From NCBI GenBank assembly GCA_949373095.1, contig CASIBY010000018.1:1-64000 (forward strand): 64,000 nt of DNA, given 5' to 3'. The notes under the pieces were generated by a model. The model worked only from the letters and a program-made list of their open reading frames with translations. It was not told the DNA's origin and searched no databases. Both the position numbers and the translations under genes were made by a program. Source of the stretch: Candidatus Poseidoniaceae archaeon (GTDB lineage Archaea > Thermoplasmatota > Poseidoniia > Poseidoniales > Poseidoniaceae). This document shows, in pieces, positions 53,011-62,464 of this stretch (its first letter is position 1; each line of letters opens with the position of its first letter).

Positions 53011-54045
53011 ATGGCATCAAAAGGTAAGAAAAAAGTCAGCATTGAAGTTGAAAAGAATGAAAGTCCTAAGGCTGTAGAGGAAGAAGTAATGCCGGAAGAG
53101 GAAGAGGAGAAAGTCACCATCGAGGATTTGCCCGGTGTCGGACCTGCTACAGCGGAAAAGCTCCGTGAAGCCGGATTTGAAGAGCTACTTGCGCTAGCAG
53201 TTATGTCTCCTGCAGACCTTGCGGAAGAAGCTGAACTTGGCGAGGCGGTTGCTAGTAAAATTATTGCAGCAGCAAAGAAAATGGCCAATATTGGGGGATT
53301 CGTATCGGGTGACGCACTCTTAGAGCGACGCCGTGAGGTGCAGAAACTCTCCTCTAAGGTTCAGTCCATTGACGATTTGCTCGGTGGCGGGTTTGAGACC
53401 CAGGCCCTCATAGAAGTATACGGTGAATTCGGCAGTGGAAAAACCCAGATTGGCCACCAACTCGCAGTTAACTGTACGATGACGCTTGAACAAGGTGGAT
53501 TGGACGGAGACGTGTTTTACATTGACACAGAAGATACCTTCCGCCCTGAGCGCATTACGCAAATGGCACGCGGGCACGGAGTTGACCCGGAATACGTGTT
53601 GTCAAGAATCCACGTCGCACGCGCCTACAATTCCGCTCATCAAATGCTTCTCGCAGATGAGATCAAGCGTATGAGTAAGGGCCTCAACGTGAAGATGATC
53701 ATTGTTGATTCGTTGACCAGCCACTTCCGTGCTGAATTTATCGGTCGAGGAATGCTTGCTCGCCGCCAGCAGAAACTCAACAGCCATCTGAAGGACTTGA
53801 AGCAGCTCGCTGACATCAACAACGCAATGGTTCTCGTGACCAATCAGGTCCACTCTAAACCAGATGCAATGTGGGGAGACCCTACCAAGCCCATTGGAGG
53901 TCACATTCTTGCTCACGCAAGCACCTTCCGTCTTTACCTACGTAAGGCAAAGGGTGGTCGTCGTATTGCGCGATTGGTCGATTCTCCAAACCTTCCTGAT
54001 GGCGAATGTGTCTATCAGGTCACTGAAGAAGGCCTACGTGACTGA
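53011..54045 (+). CDS. radA: DNA repair and recombination protein RadA
   Basis: 344 residues. HhH domain residues ~38-90 ([26 protein letters not shown]). Walker [10 protein letters not shown] at ~138-146. Walker [15 protein letters not shown]. The recombinase loops [37 protein letters not shown] are normal. It catalyses DNA strand exchange in homologous recombination. An acidic, charged N-terminal extension ([12 protein letters not shown]) precedes the HhH. ftsZ follows at ~90 bp. Confidence 0.96.
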   Translation: MASKGKKKVSIEVEKNESPKAVEEEVMPEEEEEKVTIEDLPGVGPATAEKLREAGFEELLALAVMSPADLAEEAELGEAVASKIIAAAKKMANIGGFVSGDALLERRREVQKLSSKVQSIDDLLGGGFETQALIEVYGEFGSGKTQIGHQLAVNCTMTLEQGGLDGDVFYIDTEDTFRPERITQMARGHGVDPEYVLSRIHVARAYNSAHQMLLADEIKRMSKGLNVKMIIVDSLTSHFRAEFIGRGMLARRQQKLNSHLKDLKQLADINNAMVLVTNQVHSKPDAMWGDPTKPIGGHILAHASTFRLYLRKAKGGRRIARLVDSPNLPDGECVYQVTEEGLRD

Positions 54046-54132
54046 CGGTGAAATCCAAAAGGCTGTCAAACAGCATTGGAAACCCCGCTCAAGGGCGGCA
54101 CATTCAAGTTCTCTTCAACAGGAATCAGCCTT

Positions 54133-55260
54133 ATGCGCCATTTGATTGAACGTGTGCTCGAATTGTCAGAAGACGAACAACGAGTGGTGACTCACGAGCA
54201 AGTTCCTGACCAAGGGTCCGAAGAAGAACTGCGTGCTCTGCTTGAATCTCTTCAACCCCGGATACGTGTCTATGGGGCTGGTGGGGCTGGATGCAACGCC
54301 ATCAATCGTCTCTTTGAGGAAGGTTTGTTTGAATCATCATATGTGACCGGTTACGCCATCAATACCGATGCACAAGCACTGTTGCAATCGCCTCTCCAAG
54401 AAAAGGTCCTCATTGGAAGAACTGCACGCGGTCGTGGCGCAGGTGGCGACCCCACCAAAGGAGAAGCTGCAGCGCTGGAATCAGAAATGGTGCTGCGAAG
54501 AATCACCAACGACACTCAACTCGCCATCATTACCGCTGGAATGGGTGGAGGTTCAGGAACTGGTGCTGCCGGTCATATCGCACGCCTTGCTAAAGCTCAA
54601 GGTGCCATGACGATTGCAGTGGTTACCTATCCGTTCAAGTCGGAAGGCTCTCTTCGAAAGCAAAACGCAGAGTGGGGACTTGAGCGACTTAGGGAACACT
54701 GTGACACTATTCTCGTCATCCCTAACGAACGTTTGTTGGAAATTGAAGGCGTCAAAGACCTACCCATCGCAAGCGCATTCCGTGTCGGAGATGAATTGCT
54801 GGTCCGGTCAATTACCGGCGTGACGGAGTTGTTGACAACCGATGGAATGGTTAATCTGGATTTCGAGGACCTCAAGGCCGTTATCAATTCTGGCGGAGGT
54901 GTCGCAATGATCGGGCTAGGCGCAGCCAAGGGACCTGGGCGTGCAGAAGCAGCCACAATGGAGGCTCTGCATTCACCCTTGCTTGAACTTGACATGAGCG
55001 ATGCTCGTGGCGCACTCATCAACGTGGTGGGTGGTTCTAACCTAACGCTCGGAGAAGCCGAGCGATGTGCTCAATTGATCCAAGAACAAATCTCACCCAA
55101 CGCCAAAATCATCTGGGGAGCAGCGGTCGACGAATCGTTGACGGATGAAATCAGAGTCATGCTCGTGCTAACTGGCGTAAAGAGTGACCAAATTCACGGT
55201 GCTACGGAAAACCGGCAATTGAGGGCACTGCGGAACCGACAGATTGAGTTTGTCAATTGA
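54133..55260 (+). CDS. ftsZ: Cell division protein FtsZ
   Basis: ATG 54133 (MRHLIERVLELSEDEQRV) is preferred over TTG 54076. 375 residues. Tubulin-type GTP-binding: IRVYGAGGAGCNAINRL, GGGSGTGAAGHIARLAK and the T7-loop region NLDFEDLKAVI. The C-terminal domain ends QIHGATENRQLRALRNRQIEFVN without a long tail. FtsZ polymerises into the division ring. The N-terminal ~55-residue extension before the GTPase core is acidic and variable. Confidence 0.93.
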   Translation: MRHLIERVLELSEDEQRVVTHEQVPDQGSEEELRALLESLQPRIRVYGAGGAGCNAINRLFEEGLFESSYVTGYAINTDAQALLQSPLQEKVLIGRTARGRGAGGDPTKGEAAALESEMVLRRITNDTQLAIITAGMGGGSGTGAAGHIARLAKAQGAMTIAVVTYPFKSEGSLRKQNAEWGLERLREHCDTILVIPNERLLEIEGVKDLPIASAFRVGDELLVRSITGVTELLTTDGMVNLDFEDLKAVINSGGGVAMIGLGAAKGPGRAEAATMEALHSPLLELDMSDARGALINVVGGSNLTLGEAERCAQLIQEQISPNAKIIWGAAVDESLTDEIRVMLVLTGVKSDQIHGATENRQLRALRNRQIEFVN

Positions 55261-55881
55261 TCACGAACGGCCTGCGGACCAAAGCATTCCAACGAGGGCA
55301 CAAAGCCCGATAGCCAACAGCAGTTTGTCGTACATACCCAATCCATCAATGGATGAAGATTTGTCAAGGTCGCCTTGGTACTCAACTCCAGGCAGGACAA
55401 CTGAATATTCGTTCCAGCCGTCACCTGTTTGTCCATCGTTTCCGTTCACTGCGTTTCCATAAACCAAAAACTCACTCCTACTCATGTTGTCATCCGGAGA
55501 AGTCCATGTGAAATTCCACGCCCGTTGATAAGTTCCGTTTTCTGTGTGAGTCCATCCGTTGTCGAGGAACTGGGCCTCGCTTTCGTTGAACGTCATCGAC
55601 CCGTTGGACACCGTGATTCTGAAAGCCGCCTTGCGACTGCTCCTCGATCGACTGCAACGGGGCTGCTGAGGAGAAGTTGAACGTCGTAGGTCATGTTCGC
55701 TCCGTACTCCGTTGGGAGCCCAACCAAACTGACAGTCGGTGGAATCCGCCCGGGAATGACACAGGCATCCCTTCATTGCCTCCCACCACCAACCCCACTT
55801 GGTACGCTGCTTACCGATGGGAGCATGAGGAGGATCGCTCAACATCGCGAACAGCCCCATGCTGCGTATGATGTCACCCAT
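55261..55881 (-). pseudogene. Choice-of-anchor V/Reeler-like domain protein with CxCH motif, frameshifted
   Basis: Reading across frames gives a signal peptide (MGLFAMLS-ILLMLPSVSSVPSG), then GCLCHSGRIPPTVSLVGLPTEYGANMTYDVQLLL, then GGFRITVSNGSMTFNESEAQFLDNGWTHTENGTYQRAWNFTWTSPDDNMSRSEFLVYGNAVNGN, and a C-terminal helix (MYDKLLLAIGLCALVGMLWSAG). The beta domain follows the choice-of-anchor V/Reeler pattern of secreted proteins that begin with a short CH motif. At least four single-base shifts occur, several at homopolymers (CCC, TTT). The unaltered C-terminal ~115 residues are in the listed frame. A single intact gene is likely in the organism. Confidence 0.6.
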
Positions 55882-56010
55882 GATTTTCCCTGGTCGCCGT
55901 TCTCCTTGATGCTTTCCACCGGATTATCTCGACGGTGTTCCCCAATCGATGATGCATGAGCGTTCGTGGAAAACCATGTTTTAACTATGATGAGAACGGG
56001 ATGAGATAAT

Positions 56011-56566
56011 ATGTTTGATGAAGAACCGATGATTGTCTCTGATAATAATGAAGAAGAACTTGACATTTACGCAGCCCTTGGGTTGAACACTCCCCTTGAA
56101 CCGACTGTGCCCACCAACACCGCTCAATCCGGTTTCAAAGTTGACCCTTCAGATCCACTCGCAGCCTTCATGGACGATGACGACGATGACGGTGCCGAAG
56201 AGCCCCTCATGTTTGGACAAACCAGCCCCGCAACCGTACCCAGTTGAAGAACTGCTCGCCGTTCTCGTGAAAGGACACCCTCGACGACGGCGTCCATCCA
56301 GCAAACCCTCCCCTCCGATTCAATCCGCGTAGACCTCGATTCAACGCTCGTGCAAAAAGGACCGAGACGCCTACCACCTGTCCCTCATCATCGACATGGG
56401 AGGAGAACAAATCAAGCCCTTTGCAACCGTCCGAGCATCAGGAGATACTTGGGCACCAATGCAACCTCCTAAGGGTCTGCATCAAGGCTGGATCCCGCTT
56501 TACCATTCCCTTGCTAAAGCGCTTACCAATGCCCTCATGCAACAAGGTCGCCCTTCAAGCCTCTGA
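56011..56566 (+). pseudogene. Acidic unknown protein, frameshifted
   Basis: The start MFDEEPMIVSDNNEEELDIYAALGLNTPLEP and the end DAYHLSLIIDMGGEQIKPFATVRASGDTWAPMQPP, then [30 protein letters not shown], read in different frames. The middle can be joined through PAPQPYPVEELL and LPSDSIRVDLDSTLVQK. One of the shifts is at aaaaaggac, where removing one G gives QKDRDAY. About 180 residues in all; no family recognised. TGA at 56564-56566 lies inside the 3' end of the convergent OsmC gene. Confidence 0.5.
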
Positions 56567-56989
56567 GAGAGGATGAAGGACTGAACTGTGCGTAATGGTG
56601 ATGTTCTCGTTGAACATATGAGAAACACTGCAGTACTTGTCATGGCTCATCTTGACAATTCTCTCAACAAGTTTGAGGGGGACATCACCACGAACATGGT
56701 ATTCCAAATGGACCGCTGTAAAGACACGGGGGGTCGTAGTCGCACGCTCTGCGCTCAATTCTACCCAAACCTTGTCAAAGACTCGCTCTTTGAGTCCAAG
56801 GACAACATCAGCCATTGAACAGATACCAATCATTTGCAATGTTACCTGCATTGGTGTTGGCCCATCGTCCCAGTCAAAATCCAAGCGGTCTCCAGAATCA
56901 TTTACGCCAAATGCCTTTGACCCACTCACCCATTCTACCCGTCCGTGCATGCAAATCCTACGGGCGGTTGATTCTTGAAGGAGATGCAT
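56555..56989 (-). CDS. OsmC-family protein
   Basis: 145 residues from ATG 56989 ([20 protein letters not shown]). ATGs at 57010 and 57031 would overlap icd more. OsmC-like pattern: [27 protein letters not shown] with the first redox Cys, and [19 protein letters not shown] with the second. The family reduces organic hydroperoxides. The start codon shares bases with the divergent icd start (the CATG at 56987-56990). Confidence 0.75.
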   Translation of the reverse strand: MHLLQESTARRICMHGRVEWVSGSKAFGVNDSGDRLDFDWDDGPTPMQVTLQMIGICSMADVVLGLKERVFDKVWVELSAERATTTPRVFTAVHLEYHVRGDVPLKLVERIVKMSHDKYCSVSHMFNENITITHSSVLHPLSEA

Positions 56990-58235
56990 GTCGCTTCTGC
57001 TGAGAGACATGTCAGGAACACCAGTAACCATGGAAAGCGGTCAACTTCACGTACCGAACGACCCTGTGATTCATTACATCGAGGGTGATGGAATTGGTGT
57101 TGACATAACACCTGTCATGATGGGTGTTGTAGATGCTGCCGTAAACAAAGCATACAATGGCGAAAAGGCAATTGTTTGGAAGGAAGTTCTTGCAGGTGAA
57201 AAGGCGTTCAATGCTACCGGAGAATGGCTTCCACAAGCAACTCTAGACGCTATGCGAACCGGATTGGTTTCCATCAAAGGGCCGCTCACCACGCCTGTCG
57301 GCGGTGGTATTCGCTCACTCAATGTCGCTCTGCGACAGAAACTCGACCTCTATGCATGCGTTCGCCCTGTTCGTTGGTACGACGGAACACCTTCACCAGT
57401 GAAAGCCCCCGGCGATGTTGACATGATCATCTTCAGAGAAAACAGCGAAGACGTTTATGCCGGAATTGAATGGGAAGCTGGTAGTGATGATGTCAAGCGC
57501 GTCATTGAATTTTTGCAGAACGAAATGGGAGTGGACAAGATCCGCTTCCCTAATACGTCTGGAATCGGCATCAAACCGGTGTCTCAAGAAGGAACTGCTC
57601 GTATTGTTCGTGCGGCAATGAAGTACGCTATCGAGAACGACAAGCCAAGCGTGACTTTGGTCCACAAAGGGAACATCATGAAGTTCACCGAAGGCGGATT
57701 CCGTGATTGGGGATACGCTTTGGCCAAGGAAGAATTTGGGGCTACAGAACTTGATGGAGGCCCTTGGTGCACCCTCAAGAATCCAATAACTGGTAACACT
57801 ATTCTCATCAAAGACGTCATCGCTGATGCTATGCTCCAGCAAATCATCACCCGCCCTGCAGAATATAGTGTCCTTACCACCATGAATCTCAATGGCGATT
57901 ATATCTCGGATGCACTCGCTGCTCAAGTTGGTGGCATCGGTATCGCACCAGGTGCAAACATCAACTACGACTCTGGAATATCTATCTTCGAAGCCACTCA
58001 CGGAACTGCGCCAAAGTATGCGGGCCAGAACAAGGTGAACCCCGGTTCGTTGATTCTCTCAGCCGAGATGATGCTCCGTCACATGGGATGGAAAGATGCT
58101 GCTGACCTCATCGTCAAAGGAATGGAAGGAGCTATCTCCAACAAGACCGTGACTTACGATTTCGAGCGTTTGATGGATGATGCAACTCTGCTTTCATGCA
58201 GTGCCTTCGGTGAAGCGATGATCACCCATATGTGA
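56988..58235 (+). CDS. icd: Isocitrate dehydrogenase (NADP type)
   Basis: 415 residues. ATG 56988 has gaaggag 5 nt upstream; ATG 57009 is an alternative. Signatures: [45 protein letters not shown], the decarboxylating-dehydrogenase region [26 protein letters not shown] and [33 protein letters not shown]. It converts isocitrate to 2-oxoglutarate in the TCA cycle. Length and motifs match the NADP-dependent bacterial/archaeal type. Confidence 0.93.
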   Translation: MSLLLRDMSGTPVTMESGQLHVPNDPVIHYIEGDGIGVDITPVMMGVVDAAVNKAYNGEKAIVWKEVLAGEKAFNATGEWLPQATLDAMRTGLVSIKGPLTTPVGGGIRSLNVALRQKLDLYACVRPVRWYDGTPSPVKAPGDVDMIIFRENSEDVYAGIEWEAGSDDVKRVIEFLQNEMGVDKIRFPNTSGIGIKPVSQEGTARIVRAAMKYAIENDKPSVTLVHKGNIMKFTEGGFRDWGYALAKEEFGATELDGGPWCTLKNPITGNTILIKDVIADAMLQQIITRPAEYSVLTTMNLNGDYISDALAAQVGGIGIAPGANINYDSGISIFEATHGTAPKYAGQNKVNPGSLILSAEMMLRHMGWKDAADLIVKGMEGAISNKTVTYDFERLMDDATLLSCSAFGEAMITHM

Positions 58236-58351
58236 AGTCAATTAACTCATACAGCCCTATTACTGGGTACCCTCTGCGTTCGCAAGGGGGCTGCAATCTC
58301 TTGGAAAGGCACACTCGCTTTGAAGCGGTTGAATCAAGGTGAAAGATAACT
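58236..58351. other. Convergent intergenic region
   Basis: Between icd and the PIN protein gene stop. It contains a short GC-rich stretch (ctctgcgttcgcaagggggctgc) but no gene. A weak hairpin could act as a terminator. Confidence 0.3.
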
Positions 58352-61300
58352 TCACTTTATGGTGAGCTTCAGCCATGGCTTCAGTGTACGATGATTCTTA
58401 GCAACGCTGAATCCAAACTTCTCTTCAATGGCACGGTCAAGGAGCGTAAAGTCTCCATCCATTGTCGCAACCAACACAGCACCGATCTCTGGAAGAGGTT
58501 GGCTAGCAAGATGTGTTGCTAACCGGTAGATGTCTAAGTCGGTTGCTTCAGGGTAAATGTGCCGGTTGTCCATTGTGGTCCTGTACGTTGGACCGCGTGC
58601 TTGCTTCAATTCAGTAAGGTCAGCAAAGACATCGTCGTGCTTGAGGAGGAATTCGGTTAGTTCTTCAGATTCTGCTGGTAACTCTTCAAGCATTTCGGAA
58701 GTTGGCGTCCAGGTATTGAACTCTCCAAGAATCTCGTCAACGAGCTTGAGAAGTACCGACTCGCTGAGAGCGTTCTCAAGTTTTTCTGAAGCGATCATAG
58801 CGCTCCTAAATCGGTAACTGATTCGGTTGTCCTTAGCGAACTGTTTCAATTCACCGCGAACATCCTCAGGAATCATGAGGTGAAGTTGTTTTGCATTTGC
58901 ATGATGGCGCAGAACATCGTGGAAGCGGTTACTTCCAATTGTATTGAGATTTGCTCCAAAGACCAACTCCATGTGTTCATACACCTTTTCTACCAGCGCA
59001 TCAACAAGAATGTTAGTATCAATAATCACGAGTGGAGCCAATTTCAAATTGTGTAAAAAGCGACGCTTTGAGGTTGGGATACTTTCCTTGTACTGGGAAA
59101 ACAGAGTTTGCTCAACACCAGCCAAACGCTTGCGGTCGGTGATGGTGAATTTCGTAGAGTTCTGAGCTCTTTCAAGGTACATTAATCCCTCAAATGCTCC
59201 GTCTTCAGCAGCAGATTTTGCGATATCGTACACCTCTGTCATCGAGGGGGAACTTGTCATCATTGCTTGACGGAATTGTTGCTCGGATTGGTTGCGTGAG
59301 CGGCGATTATCCTTGCTGATGCGAGTAGAGGCTGCAGTAACACGACCTAGGAACGGGTCCGGTGGGAGGACGTGGGCTTTCTCATAGGGGTAATTTCGCA
59401 AAAGGTCCAGTTCTTCTTCAAGATAAATGGTTCGCGATTTCTGAATGATGTTACCTTCAACATCTTCCTCTTCGTAGGGTTGCTTGCGCTGAACAAAGCG
59501 ACGGATCAAACGAGTTGCCCCATCGGTATCGGTAAGCGCAGTATGGCAGACATTGAGATAGAGTTTGAATCGCTCTGTTATGGCTGCTTTTAGCGCTGGA
59601 ACCTTGTTGAGCAGACTGATGGCCTCATCCCATTGTTTGGCGTGAGCATAGTGAATCAGTGATTTTCTGTAAAGGGTAATTGGAAGAGCAAGAATCGAAT
59701 CATCGTCTTCGCCGTTTGTTTCGCCGTCTGTCCCTTTGCTCGCAAGACCTGTGAACAACTCAGCCGCCCTGGAGTACTCCCGAGCGGAATTTAATTCATC
59801 ACCAGTTGATGCAAAGAGTGCTGCGCGAGCAAGAGGAGCCCAGGGTGAGCGTGGGTTTGCTTGTTGATACCAATCCACAAATTGTGGAAGGCCGAGGTCA
59901 TGGTCCAAAGCGAGATAAGAGAACGAGGGTATCAGGCGTACTGGAAGAGTTTCTTCAGTGATCAAAGCGTCAACTGCTGCAGCGTCATCGGGCCGTGCAA
60001 GGCCGATATGATAGGTTTGCAAGAAACCGTTCATTGACAAAGTCAACAGAATGACTTCAAAGAGACGGTGTTCAATATGTGAAAGTTCCAATTCGTCAAG
60101 ACTACTACGCATCTTGTTGATGTTGGTAAGGCTTACAACACCACCACTGCCGTTCTGGGAAAGGGCTGCTTTGATAGGAGAATAGGCTTTGAGAGCTGTT
60201 TTGTTGAGGACTTCAACGACTTCAGGAGTTTCTTTGTAGATTCCTTCAAGCAACAAAAGAAGATGCTCGGCAACTGGACTGAAAACTTGCGGCACTTCTG
60301 CGCCATGAATGGCTTGTAGGGCTTGTTGTCGGCATTGCTTGAGTTTCTCCCCCATGGTAATGGATTGGTGAGCAGTCGTCACATGAGATACAAACAGTGC
60401 TTCATACGGATGAGTTAGAGGAAGCATCTCGTCTTGAGAGAAGACTTTGCAGAGACGTTCGAGGTCCAGCGCGCCCATCAACAATTCAATGATGGGTGAT
60501 TTAGCTTCCTCCCAAGAGGCACCTTGTTGGTCACAGAGACGCTGAGCTACAGCCGTTCTGACATGGCTGGAAAGACCTTCATACATGACCATCGTATACC
60601 AAGAACCATCGTCCAAATCATCAACATGACTCATCAACCAAGCTTCTGCATCTTGGCTTTTGAGAGAAACGATTAGCGGAAGGAGTTCTGAAACATCCGA
60701 TGATGCATCAAGACTGAGCCCTTTCAGAACCTCAATTGCCTTCTTGTCCTTCTTTTCATTATGGAGGGCCTTCAGTTGCCACCATGTCAATCGGTCAACT
60801 GAATCTGTAATGTCTGCTTCACTCAATAGGACCAAACCTTCAGACAGTTGCTTGGAATTAAGTTTCTCTGCTGAAGCAGGGGCTTGTGACCAAGCCAAGC
60901 GGCGGCGAGCGAGTGTCAAAGCGTCATCGGCAGTGAGGGCAAGGATGGCCTCCCAATCCGAGACCTTCCCGTTACGTAGCATCTCTAGGTCTTGAAGCGC
61001 CTCAGTGAGGTCTTTATTCGCAGTGGTACATTCTTTGAGAGTTGCTTTACCCAGCGCTGTTCCCGAATGAATAGAAAGATGAAGGCTGACAAAAGCCAAG
61101 CTTCCTTTGAGAGCCATGAGGTGCGCATCAGGTTGAATCGAACGCCCTCCTGAAAGTTGATTGATTACTTTTTGCAAAGCAACCTTGGTTTCAGCATCAT
61201 CTGCTGCTTTAATCGCTAATTGAAGAACCGCGGTAAGAGATTCTGAATCCGAGGGGTCGATCCGAAACACTTCAGAATCGATGGATTTCTTGGCTGATTT

Positions 61301-61762
61301 CTTGGCAGCCTTGCCCTTGGGGAAAGCCAAGAATTGAGCGAGAAGCGTTGTTTTCTCAGCAATGGTGTACCAGACTGGATGAACGCCCTTGGTCATACAA
61401 ACTTCTCGTAACTTAGTTTCTTCACTGTCCCAAGCCTCGTCCCAAGAGTCAGCGTCCAGTTGCTTGTGGATGAGAAGTGCAGCAAGTTGAAATGCCGGTG
61501 AATAGGGTTGGTCGGTGATGATTTCAGCGGGCTTTGGAAGCCAGTCCATGTGAGATGAGCCGCTACTTCGACCGCTACGTCGCATGCGTCCACGTTGCCT
61601 AGGCACGGAAGGGCGGCGAGAAGGTGAAGCGTCATCGTCATCTTCTGCGGCAGGGGGTTCAGCTTCATGGGCGGCGAACACGAGAATGGAACGAAGAGGT
61701 TTGTCAAGCATTTGCCAGGCCGCTTCTTTGTTCATTGTGGCGACTTTGACGTTGTTTGACAT
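58352..61762 (-). CDS. Large helical-repeat protein with C-terminal PIN nuclease domain
   Basis: 1,136 residues from ATG 61762 (MSNNVKVATMNKEAAW); ATG 61798 and the TTG-like 61909 are less likely. A Ser/Arg/Gly-rich basic stretch near residue 55-75 (RRPSVPRQRGRMRRSGRSSGSS) precedes ~800 residues of TPR/HEAT-like helical repeats. The last ~220 residues are a PIN domain: LVIIDTNILVDALVE (Asp), a Glu near PEDVRGEL, TDLDIYRLATHLA (Asp) and VATMDGDFTLLDRAI (Asp pair). PIN domains cleave RNA. I know of no standard archaeal family with this architecture. Confidence 0.7.
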   Translation of the reverse strand: MSNNVKVATMNKEAAWQMLDKPLRSILVFAAHEAEPPAAEDDDDASPSRRPSVPRQRGRMRRSGRSSGSSHMDWLPKPAEIITDQPYSPAFQLAALLIHKQLDADSWDEAWDSEETKLREVCMTKGVHPVWYTIAEKTTLLAQFLAFPKGKAAKKSAKKSIDSEVFRIDPSDSESLTAVLQLAIKAADDAETKVALQKVINQLSGGRSIQPDAHLMALKGSLAFVSLHLSIHSGTALGKATLKECTTANKDLTEALQDLEMLRNGKVSDWEAILALTADDALTLARRRLAWSQAPASAEKLNSKQLSEGLVLLSEADITDSVDRLTWWQLKALHNEKKDKKAIEVLKGLSLDASSDVSELLPLIVSLKSQDAEAWLMSHVDDLDDGSWYTMVMYEGLSSHVRTAVAQRLCDQQGASWEEAKSPIIELLMGALDLERLCKVFSQDEMLPLTHPYEALFVSHVTTAHQSITMGEKLKQCRQQALQAIHGAEVPQVFSPVAEHLLLLLEGIYKETPEVVEVLNKTALKAYSPIKAALSQNGSGGVVSLTNINKMRSSLDELELSHIEHRLFEVILLTLSMNGFLQTYHIGLARPDDAAAVDALITEETLPVRLIPSFSYLALDHDLGLPQFVDWYQQANPRSPWAPLARAALFASTGDELNSAREYSRAAELFTGLASKGTDGETNGEDDDSILALPITLYRKSLIHYAHAKQWDEAISLLNKVPALKAAITERFKLYLNVCHTALTDTDGATRLIRRFVQRKQPYEEEDVEGNIIQKSRTIYLEEELDLLRNYPYEKAHVLPPDPFLGRVTAASTRISKDNRRSRNQSEQQFRQAMMTSSPSMTEVYDIAKSAAEDGAFEGLMYLERAQNSTKFTITDRKRLAGVEQTLFSQYKESIPTSKRRFLHNLKLAPLVIIDTNILVDALVEKVYEHMELVFGANLNTIGSNRFHDVLRHHANAKQLHLMIPEDVRGELKQFAKDNRISYRFRSAMIASEKLENALSESVLLKLVDEILGEFNTWTPTSEMLEELPAESEELTEFLLKHDDVFADLTELKQARGPTYRTTMDNRHIYPEATDLDIYRLATHLASQPLPEIGAVLVATMDGDFTLLDRAIEEKFGFSVAKNHRTLKPWLKLTIK

Positions 61763-61944
61763 CGGTTTGGAAAATGCCGCTTTGAGGCAGGTTTCCATAT
61801 ACGATTCCTCCAACAGCGAGCCCCCTAGGGTTTGGGGCCTATACGCGCCGCTTTGAATGCACCGATGCTGATGTTTGGGCTTCAAGCCTAGAAGGAACAC
61901 ATAGTTCAATGAACAAAAGCCTCTACGGAGTTGTGAGGAGCATC

Positions 61945-62421
61945 ATGGAACTTGTACCAATGATTGCACTTTTACTCCACCCATTGCTTGCCAGTGGCTT
62001 GGTCGTGTGGATCTGGTGGCAGTATTCTTGGCGCAAGAAATCATACGAATTGAAAGGTGAATCAAGGGCGCAATATCTTGAACGTCACGAACGCAATGGT
62101 GAACGGCTGCTATGGGCCACAGGCTTTGTTATTCTCGTTGCGTTCACAGGAAGAGCAGTGAGCGGCTGGTATTCAAATGGGGATTTCACATCCAATCTAC
62201 TTCCTCAAAGTCTTCATGGCTTTATGGGACCAGTGGGCTTTGTTCTCATGGTCCTTTTAACGCGAATGGGAAGGGAGGCTCGAGACAAGCGAAAGGCTGG
62301 TGAATCATTCGCAACAGCCAAACTCAAGCACGGACGTGCAGCAGACATCATCATCTATCTTGTTTTCATTCACGCTTTCTTAGGATTCATCTACACCTTT
62401 GATGTGCTATCAGGTGTGTAA
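61945..62421 (+). CDS. Four-helix membrane protein (DUF4079-like)
   Basis: Start ATG 61945 with gaggag 4 nt upstream; the listed 61909 start lacks one. 158 residues: four membrane helices (LVPMIALLLHPLLASGLVVWIWW; LLWATGFVILVAFTGRAVSGWY; HGFMGPVGFVLMVLLTRMG; IIIYLVFIHAFLGFIYTFDVL) with conserved His residues at helix ends. This pattern is close to DUF4079, possible heme-binding membrane proteins. It precedes the MMPL transporter at ~43 bp. Confidence 0.6.
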   Translation: MELVPMIALLLHPLLASGLVVWIWWQYSWRKKSYELKGESRAQYLERHERNGERLLWATGFVILVAFTGRAVSGWYSNGDFTSNLLPQSLHGFMGPVGFVLMVLLTRMGREARDKRKAGESFATAKLKHGRAADIIIYLVFIHAFLGFIYTFDVLSGV

Positions 62422-62464
62422 CCCCAAAACGCCGATTCATATACACCTTGTTTTTCGCCGAGAC

